From JAIBJN01 sp963847985 (GTDB lineage Bacteria; Actinomycetota; Thermoleophilia; Gaiellales; Gaiellaceae), in assembly GCA_963847985.1 (NCBI GenBank), contig CAWKBS010000013.1, positions 116,286-180,285 on the forward strand: DNA of 64,000 nucleotides, written 5' to 3'. Within the stretch, counting starts at the first letter, position 1. Each line of letters opens with the position of its first letter. Shown one piece after another: positions 15,022-20,843 of the stretch. A program made the position numbers and the translations under genes. The notes under the pieces were generated by a model. The model was not told where the DNA came from and did no database searches. It saw nothing but the letters and a program-made list of their open reading frames with translations.

Positions 15022-15579
15022 TCAAGCCACGGCTCTGAGCCCCAGGAACGCCGCTGCCTCGGCCACGACCGGGTCGTCCAGGCCGAGCGGGCGCACGCGC
15101 ACGACCGAAAGCGCCGGCAGGGCGCGGTCGAAGAGCGTGACGTTCGCCCACTGCGCCTCGAAGGCCGACGGCCAGCGGATTCCGGCGGCATGCGGGTAGC
15201 GGCCGTGCAGCGCCAGCGCATCCGCCTGGGAGCGCTCCCTCGTCGCAGTCGCCACGAGCGACGGGAGCAGGCCCTCCGCCGCCAGCACGAGCGGCGCGTC
15301 GAGGTCCAGGAGCACCGCCTCCTCGTCCAGGCGCAGCTCGGCGAGCGCGAGCGGGAGCCCGCCACGGCGCAGGTCGGCGGTGCCCAGGGCGGTGCCCGCG
15401 AAGCGCGCCAGCTGCTCGACCACCGTCGAAGCCGGCTCCTCCGAGACGTAGGCGCAGCCGTAGTGCTCCGGCGCGTCGTGTCGGCCGTCGCCCTGAAGCT
15501 CGCGCGGGAACCAGAGCGCCCCGCCGGGCGCGGCGGCCGCCGCTCGGCCGTCCCGGGGGAAGCAGCGGTACAGGATCAC
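15022..15579 (-). CDS. RES domain toxin
   Basis: 185-residue RES-domain protein, the toxin half of a type II toxin-antitoxin pair; characterised relatives deplete cellular NAD+. The conserved triad can be placed: Arg in 'LYRCFP' near the start, Glu in 'YVSEEPAST', Ser in 'GIRWPSAF', followed by 'NVTLFD'. GTG start overlaps the antitoxin stop in the pattern GTGA, so toxin translation depends on antitoxin translation. The order antitoxin-toxin and the DUF2384-type antitoxin match known RES-Xre pairs. The gene looks intact. Recent acquisition is plausible but its composition does not stand out. Confidence 0.85.
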   Translation of the reverse strand: MILYRCFPRDGRAAAAAPGGALWFPRELQGDGRHDAPEHYGCAYVSEEPASTVVEQLARFAGTALGTADLRRGGLPLALAELRLDEEAVLLDLDAPLVLAAEGLLPSLVATATRERSQADALALHGRYPHAAGIRWPSAFEAQWANVTLFDRALPALSVVRVRPLGLDDPVVAEAAAFLGLRAVA

Positions 15580-15908
15580 GCGAACGAGCCGGCCCGCTCC
15601 TGGCGCAGCGCCGCGAGCAGCTCCGCGGTCCTCCCCAGCCTGATCAGGTCGATCGGGCGGCGGTTCCTGAGGTGCGGATTGGCCCCGTAGAGCCATCGCT
15701 CCGCCGTCTCGCGCTCGTACAGCCGCAGCAGGCTGGCCATCGCCAGCTCGAGGAGGTCGAGCCGCTCGGCGTTGTCGGGATCGAGTCCCTGCCCGCGCGT
15801 CCAGCGGCTCACCTGGGCCGGGCTGACCCCGAGCGCGTCCGCCAGGCGGCGCTGCGAGCCGAAGTCGGCCGCGAGGGCGTCCACCTTGACCGCGACCGCG
15901 ACCGGCAT
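15576..15908 (-). CDS. Xre/MbcA/ParS-type antitoxin of the RES toxin
   Basis: 110-residue antitoxin. Residues about 10-45 form an Xre-like helix-turn-helix ('RRLADALGVSPAQVSRWTRG'). The C-terminal half ('RWLYGANPHLRNRRPIDLIRLGRTAELLAAL') matches the DUF2384 toxin-binding domain, where the x-P-x-x-L-x-x-x-G stretch occludes the toxin active site. ATG 15908 is six bases after TAGCAT, and a perfect inverted repeat abuts that hexamer upstream. Autorepression by the HTH domain, with or without bound toxin, is the expected control. Confidence 0.85.
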   Translation of the reverse strand: MPVAVAVKVDALAADFGSQRRLADALGVSPAQVSRWTRGQGLDPDNAERLDLLELAMASLLRLYERETAERWLYGANPHLRNRRPIDLIRLGRTAELLAALRQERAGSFA

Positions 15909-15914
15909 GGCCCG

Positions 15915-15941
15915 ATGCTAGCGCAACGAAAAGCGTTGCGC
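15915..15941 (-). promoter_or_regulatory. toxin-antitoxin promoter and operator
   Basis: -10 TAGCAT at 15920-15915, directly abutted by the perfect inverted repeat GCGCAACG-AAAAG-CGTTGCGC at 15921-15941, which would cover the spacer/-35 region. Best candidate for the antitoxin's autoregulatory binding site. Confidence 0.65.
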
Positions 15942-15999
15942 GGAGCCTCTGCTGATGCTTGCGGTGCGGGCTGGGAGGAAATACCGTGCCCGAACCACG

Positions 16000-17196
16000 A
16001 TGCTGCTCGAGCCCGTCGATCCGAACGAACGGTTTCGCGAGCGGCGGCGGCAGACCCGGAAGCGGCGCAGCGTGCGACGGATCCTGGTGCTTGCCGTCGT
16101 CGCCATCGCCGCCGCCGTCTCCGCTCTCGGCATGACCTTCCTCAACAGCTGGGGCGGTCACCCCGCGCCGGTCGCCGGCTCCCAGCAGCCGGCCGCGACG
16201 AGCACGGCGACGGCTCCGGCGGAGCCCGAGCCGGTGCCGCTCCCGGAGGAGATTCGCGGCGTCCACGTCACCGCCGCTCTCGCTTCCCTAGACGGGAAGC
16301 TGGACGAGTATCTGGCGCTCGCCGACTCCGGGCTGACCGCGCTCGAGCTCGACGTCAAGGACGAGAACGGGGAGATCGGCTTCGAGCGCCAGGCGCCGCA
16401 GCTCGCCAGGGCCGTCGGCGCCACGCGACCGTTCTACGACCCGCGCCGGGCGGCCCGGGCGGCGGAAGAGGCCGGGGTCTACCTGATCGGGCGCGTCGTC
16501 GTCTTCGAGGACCCCGTCCTCGCCACGCAGCGGCCGCAGCTCGCCATCAAGCGCAGCGGGGGCGGCGTATGGACGAACAGCGCCGGGCTCGCCTGGACGA
16601 ACCCGCACAACAAGCGCGTCTGGGACTACAACGTCGACGTGGCCGTCGCGGCCGCCAAGGCGGGCTTCGACGAGATCATGTTCGACTACGTCCGCTTCCC
16701 GACGGACGGCGACCTGTCGTCAGCGGTCTTCTCGGGCAAACGTAAGCAGTCCAAGAACGCCACGATCGCGGGGTTCCTCGAGTACGCGCGCTCGCGGCTC
16801 GAGCCGCTCGGCACGCGCGTCTCGGCCGCAGTCTTCGGCTTGACGGCCACGCGCGAGATGGGGATCGGCCAGCGTCCGCGGCAGCTCTCCCAGCACCTCG
16901 ACGCGATCTACCCGATGGTCTATCCCTCCCACTTCGGGTCGGGCGAATACTCGATCAACGATCCGAACGCCGTTCCGGGCGTGACGGTGGCGCGGGCACT
17001 CCGCGACTTCCGCCGGGCCCTGCGCGGCCAGGACACCGCCATCGTCCCGTGGCTTCAGGACTTCTCACTCGGCCGCGACTACACGCTCGAGGACGTCCGC
17101 GCGCAGATCCTCGCCGCCCGCGACGCGAAGGCCGGCGGGTTCCTCCTCTGGAACCCCAGCGGGATCTACACGACCCGCGCGCTCGATGATTCCTAG
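16000..17196 (+). CDS. membrane-anchored putative glycoside hydrolase (DUF4015-type TIM barrel)
   Basis: 398-residue type II membrane protein: basic cytoplasmic tail, one transmembrane helix (about residues 28-48), a Pro/Ala/Thr linker, then a catalytic-looking domain with 'GVHVTAALA', 'LTALELDVKDENGEIGF', 'VYLIGRVVVFEDP', 'WTNPHNKRVWDYNVDVA', 'FDEIMFDYVRFPTDG', 'LDAIYPMVYPSHF' and a closing 'GGFLLWNPSGIY'. This matches the putative glycoside hydrolase family PF13200/DUF4015 found in many bacteria; the Asp/Tyr-rich strand ends are where catalytic acids would sit. Substrate is unknown. ATG 16000 is preferred to ATG 15955; the only purine-rich stretch, GGGAGGAAA, is about 20 bases upstream, so the start is not certain. 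Confidence 0.72.
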   Translation: MLLEPVDPNERFRERRRQTRKRRSVRRILVLAVVAIAAAVSALGMTFLNSWGGHPAPVAGSQQPAATSTATAPAEPEPVPLPEEIRGVHVTAALASLDGKLDEYLALADSGLTALELDVKDENGEIGFERQAPQLARAVGATRPFYDPRRAARAAEEAGVYLIGRVVVFEDPVLATQRPQLAIKRSGGGVWTNSAGLAWTNPHNKRVWDYNVDVAVAAAKAGFDEIMFDYVRFPTDGDLSSAVFSGKRKQSKNATIAGFLEYARSRLEPLGTRVSAAVFGLTATREMGIGQRPRQLSQHLDAIYPMVYPSHFGSGEYSINDPNAVPGVTVARALRDFRRALRGQDTAIVPWLQDFSLGRDYTLEDVRAQILAARDAKAGGFLLWNPSGIYTTRALDDS

Positions 17197-17243
17197 GCCC
17201 CGAGCCGGGACCCACAGAGATGCCCACAGCCCCGGCCGGGACC

Positions 17244-17283
17244 TGTGGAAAATGTGGAAAAATGAACTTTCCGCAATTTGCGG
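17244..17283. repeat. tandem 9-mers and a 13-bp palindrome in a 300-bp intergenic region
   Basis: The gap 17197-17496 holds no gene. It contains two adjacent copies of TGTGGAAAA (17244-17261), then CCGCAATTTGCGG, a palindrome around one T (17271-17283). Two CCCACAG copies lie just upstream (17211-17230) in inverted relation to the TGTGG motifs. The 9-mer is one mismatch from the DnaA-box complement TGTGGATAA, but no replication genes are near. Confidence 0.5.
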
Positions 17284-17482
17284 GGAACGATCTCCGGACG
17301 ACCTTGCGCGACCCCCCGAGGCCGTCTAGATTCCCGCTTGCGCCGAGCACGGAGCGCGAGTAGGTCGAAGCCCAACCGGGCGGCCGTAGGCGGAAGCCGA
17401 AAGTTGGTCGGAGGGGTGGACGAAAGCGAAACCGGCTCGGCGAATTTTTTTGGTCCAAGACCGTATCCGGTACGCGGGCGTT

Positions 17483-17488
17483 TAGACT
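17483..17488 (+). promoter_or_regulatory. -10 element TAGACT of the small membrane protein gene
   Basis: Eight bases before ATG 17497, with no Shine-Dalgarno sequence in between; a leaderless or near-leaderless start that favours this ATG over in-frame starts further upstream. Confidence 0.5.
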
Positions 17489-17496
17489 CAGCGGCG

Positions 17497-17697
17497 ATGG
17501 CGATCCCCCGCCCCCCAGCGTTCAGCCCGGGATTCCATGCGCTCGTCTGGGCATTCGTTCTCGGCGCGTACATCTGGCTCGGGCTACTGGCGATCGGCAC
17601 CGGCGGCGGCAGCGCTTTCCTCTTCGGCCTCGCCGGCGGCGTCCTGATCTTCTTCTTCGTCCGCCTCCGCGGCGAGGACCAGCTCAGGCGCGACTAG
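17497..17697 (+). CDS. small two-helix membrane protein
   Basis: 66-residue protein with two predicted transmembrane helices (about 14-34 and 37-56) separated by a Gly-rich turn ('GTGGGSAFLFG'), ending in charged 'RLRGEDQLRRD'. No family recognised. The frame is open upstream, but the Arg/Ser-rich upstream translation looks like shadow sequence, and the -10 element just before ATG 17497 supports this start. It could be a small subunit or regulator of a membrane complex; nothing nearby indicates which. Confidence 0.55.
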   Translation: MAIPRPPAFSPGFHALVWAFVLGAYIWLGLLAIGTGGGSAFLFGLAGGVLIFFFVRLRGEDQLRRD

Positions 17698-17707
17698 CCC
17701 TCCCGCG

Positions 17708-17949
17708 CTAGGCGCTGCACAGCGAGAGCGACGAGTCTCGGCGGCCGCCCGGGCGTCCGAGGGCATCCAGCAGCAGGCCGGCGAGGTGGCCTCCCAGCTC
17801 CCGCTCCAGGCGGGACCGGCCGCTCGGCGCGTCGCCGTCCTGCGTGAGCTGGTCGAAGGCGGCGAAGTGCCGGAGGAGCCCGGGCGCGCCCCGGCCGTGG
17901 AGATCGTGAGCAGGTACTGCGTCCATGCCCTCTCGATATCGGCGGGCAT
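17708..17949 (-). pseudogene. possible small gene split by a frameshift
   Basis: One frame starts at ATG 17949 ('MPADIERAWTQYLLTIS') and a second, one base out of phase, continues from about 17890 ('APGLLRHFAAFDQLTQDG...RSRLERELGGHLAGLLLDALGR') to TAG at 17708. Each half alone looks like part of a helical, amphipathic protein of about 80 residues, and joining them needs one indel near 17885-17900. No family recognised and no promoter seen. The evidence is protein-like composition only, so this may be nothing. Confidence 0.3.
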
Positions 17950-17989
17950 GGGCGGCCCGCTCATCCCTGGCGCGAGGGTCAAGCTTTCG

Positions 17990-18592
17990 TCAGGCCGCGA
18001 GATCGCGCCGGCCCGCGTCGAACGCGCCGGAGAAGAGCTCGTCGCGGAAGGCTGCGAGCGCCCGCTCACGGTCGCGGACGAAGATGTGCTCGACGACCCC
18101 GACGCGCCGGTCGTTGTAGAACGGCACGTCCACGTGCTCGCGGCTGACGACGTTCACGCTCGTGTGCGCGCACGTCGGGCATTCGACGGCCAGTCCGAGC
18201 TCCTCCTCGCCGTCCGCGAGGAGCCGGAACGAGGACGGCGTGACGGGCCGCGGGCGCTCCTCGGGGTAGCAAAAGAAGCTCCAGGGCCAATGCCCCGACT
18301 GGATGTGGCGCGCGGCGAGATCGAGGAGCTCCAGCTCCGCCGGCTCGAGCCGCGCCGTCATCAGGTTGAGGAACGTCGAGTCCGACCCGGCCAGCGGCGC
18401 CCAGTCGAGCTCGTCGTGCGTCACCAGGCCGTCGTGCTCGGCGCCGCAGTCGCACGCGAAGACGATCTTGAAGACCGCCGGGTGGGCAGCTCCAGGCAGG
18501 CGCTCGAGGACGCGGAAGCGCGAGAGCGGGACACTGACCTCGCCTCGCGCCGGACACGCGAACGTGTAGCGGCCGGTGAGCTGGTCGTACAT
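17990..18592 (-). CDS. conserved-looking protein with Cys-rich putative zinc-binding motifs
   Basis: 200-residue soluble protein that I cannot assign to a family. It has three Cys/His clusters: 'YTFACPARGE' at the N-terminus, 'FACDCGAEHDGL' (about 48-59) and 'VECPTCAHTSVNVVSREHVDVPFYND' near residue 150. These suggest one or two zinc ribbons. The middle is rich in Trp and aromatics ('HIQSGHWPWSFFCYPEE'). ATG 18592 is chosen because a CATAAT-like hexamer lies ten bases before it; ATG 18634 would add 14 residues. It lies downstream of apt on the same strand. Confidence 0.6.
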   Translation of the reverse strand: MYDQLTGRYTFACPARGEVSVPLSRFRVLERLPGAAHPAVFKIVFACDCGAEHDGLVTHDELDWAPLAGSDSTFLNLMTARLEPAELELLDLAARHIQSGHWPWSFFCYPEERPRPVTPSSFRLLADGEEELGLAVECPTCAHTSVNVVSREHVDVPFYNDRRVGVVEHIFVRDRERALAAFRDELFSGAFDAGRRDLAA

Positions 18593-18643
18593 CGGAAACC
18601 TGATTATGTATCGGCACGGAGGACGCACCTCCATACCGAAAGA

Positions 18644-19168
18644 TCAGTCTGAGTACTGGATCAGCGAGCAGGTCTCGTAGCCGCCGAGCTTCTCGCGGCC
18701 GTTCAGGAACTCGAGCTCGATCACAAATGCGAGCCCGACGACGGTGCCCCCGAGCTGCTCCACCAGGTCGATCTTTGCCCTGGCCGTCCCCCCGGTCGCC
18801 AGAAGGTCGTCGTGGATCAGCACCCGAGCGCCGCCGGAGATCGCGTCGGCGTGGAGCTCGAGCGCGTCGAACCCGTACTCGAGGGCGTACTTGGCGCTGA
18901 TCGTGCGCCAGGGGAGCTTGCCCGGCTTCCGCGCGGCCACGAAACCGCAGCCGAGGCGGTACGCGAGCGCGGCGCCGAGGATGAACCCTCGCGCCTCGGC
19001 GCCGAGCACCACGTCCGGCTTGCGCGGCTCGGCGAACTCGGCCAGGCGCTCGACCGTCTCGTGGAGCGCCTCGGGGTCCGCGAGGAGCGGCATGATGTCC
19101 TTGAAGACGATCCCCTGCTTCGGGAAGTCCGGGATGTCCCGGATCTTGGCGGCGAGGTCGACGGTCAC
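18644..19168 (-). CDS. apt: adenine phosphoribosyltransferase
   Basis: 174 residues, normal length. Purine salvage: adenine + PRPP to AMP + PPi. Visible features: 'IPDFPKQGIVFKDIMPLL' near the N-terminus, 'GAEARGFILGAALAYRL', 'ARKPGKLPW', and the PRPP-binding loop 'VLIHDDLLATGGTA'. GTG start; no clear promoter hexamer close by, and the upstream 130 bases hold two strong hairpins. In many actinobacteria apt neighbours rel; no rel gene is adjacent here. Confidence 0.95.
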   Translation of the reverse strand: MTVDLAAKIRDIPDFPKQGIVFKDIMPLLADPEALHETVERLAEFAEPRKPDVVLGAEARGFILGAALAYRLGCGFVAARKPGKLPWRTISAKYALEYGFDALELHADAISGGARVLIHDDLLATGGTARAKIDLVEQLGGTVVGLAFVIELEFLNGREKLGGYETCSLIQYSD

Positions 19169-19209
19169 CGGACGGCCTTCGGCCGGTGGCCGCGGGGAGG
19201 GAGTGTGAG

Positions 19210-19276
19210 GGAACCGGGAGGTTCCTTCACTGTCTCAAAGAAGGGGGCTCGTGGGGGAAACATGGTTTCCCCCACG
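19210..19276 (-). terminator. two hairpins downstream of the MerR gene
   Basis: GGAACC-GGGA-GGTTCC at 19210-19225 and a 12-bp perfect stem CGTGGGGGAAAC-ATG-GTTTCCCCCACG at 19250-19276. They lie after the stop of the rsiG-FHA-merR operon and before apt. The longer one is the likely intrinsic terminator of the operon, though no T run follows. Confidence 0.55.
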
Positions 19277-19301
19277 GGAGCGAGCGGAAAGTGAGCGACC
19301 G

Positions 19302-19997
19302 TCACGACCGGGGCACGATACCGCGGAGTGCGCGCCAAAAGAGGAGGTTCGAGAGCTCCTGCGAGAGTGCGGCGAGCGTCTCCAGGCTCTCGAGGCCCGC
19401 ATGGCGCTTCTCCGGGTTGGGCGAGCGCAGCTCCGGGGCGACGATCCGCTCGAGCAGATCGGCCTCGTTGTCGGCCCAGCGCCTGAAGGTGGCCAGGTTC
19501 CGCGGCGCGACCCCGTAGCGGGCGAGGCGGGCGCAGGCGGCGGCGACGTCGACGTCCCGCTCGGGGAAGCGCTTGTCGCCGTCGACGGCGCGGGGCTCCA
19601 CGAGCCCGTACTCCTCCAGGTCGCGCACGAACGCGGCCTCGATCCCGGCGCGCTCGCAGAGGGTGGCAAGGTCGACCTCGTCCTCCTGCGCCTGCAGGCC
19701 GGCCGCGCGGGCACGCTGGCGCTGCCGGGGAGCGCCGGCGGCAAGCTCCTGGCGGATCACCCTGAGCGGCAGGAACTCGTCCCGCTGGAGCCGGAGAATC
19801 GTCTCCAGGCGCTCGACGTCCTCATCGGAGTAGAGCCGGTAGCCGCCCTGCGTCCGGCGCGGAGCAAGCAGGCCCTGGTCTTCGAGGTAGCGGATCTTCG
19901 AGATCGAGATGTCCGGGAACTCGTCCCGCAAGCGATTGCAGACCGCTCCGATCGTGAGCGGCCGCCCGGGCCCGATGTCGGCTGCAGCCGTCGCCAT
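19302..19997 (-). CDS. ftsR: MerR family regulator, FtsR-like
   Basis: 231 residues. N-terminal winged HTH 'LTIGAVCNRLRDEFPDISISKIRYLEDQGLLAPRRTQGGYRLYSDEDVERL' is MerR-type. A second, degenerate HTH-like unit ('LATLCERAGIEAAFVRDLEEYGLVEPR') follows from about residue 110, as in the Corynebacterium FtsR / M. tuberculosis Rv1828 group. Direct synteny with an FHA gene of GarA/OdhI type upstream is the hallmark of that group, whose corynebacterial member activates ftsZ. Last gene of a three-gene operon; ATG six bases after the FHA stop, with GGAGAG inside the FHA end. Confidence 0.8.
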   Translation of the reverse strand: MATAAADIGPGRPLTIGAVCNRLRDEFPDISISKIRYLEDQGLLAPRRTQGGYRLYSDEDVERLETILRLQRDEFLPLRVIRQELAAGAPRQRQRARAAGLQAQEDEVDLATLCERAGIEAAFVRDLEEYGLVEPRAVDGDKRFPERDVDVAAACARLARYGVAPRNLATFRRWADNEADLLERIVAPELRSPNPEKRHAGLESLETLAALSQELSNLLFWRALRGIVPRS

Positions 19998-20003
19998 AGC
20001 CGC

Positions 20004-20471
20004 TCAGCTCTCCAGGAACGTCAGCTTGTACTTGCCGATCTGCACCTCGTCGCCGTCCTCGAGCTTCGCGCTCTCGACGCGGCGGCGGTTCACGTAAGTG
20101 CCGTTGAGGCTGCCCTCGTCGTGCAGCGTGAAGCCCTCGGGGCTCCGCGTGATCACCGAATGGCGCCTCGACACGGTCACGTCGTCGAGGAAGACCTCGC
20201 ACTCGGGGGCGCGCCCTAGCGAAGTGCGGTCGTGGCCGAGGGCGAACGTCTCGCCGGCGCGGCCGCCCCCCGCGCGCACGACGAGCGCCGGCCCCTCGAT
20301 GCGGAGGCCGTCGAGTGACAGGCTGTCGTCCTCGGCCTCCTCTTCGGGCGCGAACGTCATCGTCGTGTGGCCGCCCTGCTCGTCGTGGATGAGCAGCGCG
20401 CCGCACTTGGAGCAGTAGTTCGCGGCCTCCGGGTTCTGGAAGCCGCATTCGGGGCAGTGGACGTGTGTCAC
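20004..20471 (-). CDS. zinc-ribbon + FHA domain protein, GarA/OdhI-like
   Basis: 155 residues. N-terminal zinc ribbon C-P-E-C-G...C-S-K-C-G (about 6-24), then an acidic linker containing H-T-T-M-T-F around residue 35, then an FHA domain (about 75-150) with 'TSLGRAPECEVFLDDVTVSRRHSVI' and 'GSLNGTYVN'. In GarA/OdhI a Thr-Thr pair in the N-terminal tail is phosphorylated by Pkn kinases and folds back on the FHA domain to switch off control of 2-oxoglutarate enzymes; the Thr pair here sits where that switch would be. GTG start overlaps the rsiG stop (GTGA). Confidence 0.8.
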   Translation of the reverse strand: MTHVHCPECGFQNPEAANYCSKCGALLIHDEQGGHTTMTFAPEEEAEDDSLSLDGLRIEGPALVVRAGGGRAGETFALGHDRTSLGRAPECEVFLDDVTVSRRHSVITRSPEGFTLHDEGSLNGTYVNRRRVESAKLEDGDEVQIGKYKLTFLES

Positions 20472-20743
20472 CGCTCCGCCGCGTCGAGCTCCTCGTCGGT
20501 CGGCGGCGCCGCCTTCGAGGCGAGGATCGCTGCGAGCTTGTCGACGTCGATGTCGTGGAGAGGGCTGTCGCCCTCCCCTACCTGCTTCTGCAGGCGCGCC
20601 TGCAGCTCGGCGCGCAGGATGTCGATCTTCCCGTGCAGGAGCCGGCGTTCGTAGGAGACTTTGTGCTCCTCGACCATGAGCTCGCGGATCAGGTCGCGCA
20701 GCTCCTGGTCGGACAGGGTGCCAAGGTCAGGAAGGGCTTCCAC
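20468..20743 (-). CDS. rsiG: RsiG-family protein (c-di-GMP-binding anti-sigma factor homologue)
   Basis: 91-residue helical protein. After 'LSDQELRDLIRELMVEEHKVSYERRLLHGKIDILRAEL' it contains E-x3-S-x2-R-x3-H-x3-D, the RsiG c-di-GMP signature except that His replaces the usual Gln. Streptomyces RsiG carries two such motifs and sequesters the sporulation sigma factor WhiG when c-di-GMP is bound; single-motif forms are described from Rubrobacter. The start GTG 20743 has GGAG eight bases upstream. It is first gene of the operon with the FHA and MerR genes. No WhiG-type sigma gene is in the window. Confidence 0.7.
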   Translation of the reverse strand: MEALPDLGTLSDQELRDLIRELMVEEHKVSYERRLLHGKIDILRAELQARLQKQVGEGDSPLHDIDVDKLAAILASKAAPPTDEELDAAER

Positions 20744-20778
20744 GCTTGAACTCCAGAATCGGGGACGGAGGCGACCAC

Positions 20779-20809
20779 ACAGTAAACCAGCACGCCGCCG
20801 AACGGTCAA
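20779..20809 (-). promoter_or_regulatory. promoter of the rsiG-FHA-merR operon (TTGACC-19-TACTGT)
   Basis: -35 TTGACC at 20809-20804 and -10 TACTGT at 20784-20779 on the minus strand. Spacer of 19 is long. It would give a leader of about 30 nt containing GGAG. Confidence 0.45.
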
Positions 20810-20843
20810 CCTCGACTTGAGGGTTTGGCTCCCCGCGCCCGGT

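Noticed and set aside
17244..17261. Replication origin from the two TGTGGAAAA motifs
   Set aside because: Each differs from the DnaA-box complement, there are only two in this orientation, and dnaA, dnaN and gyr genes are absent.
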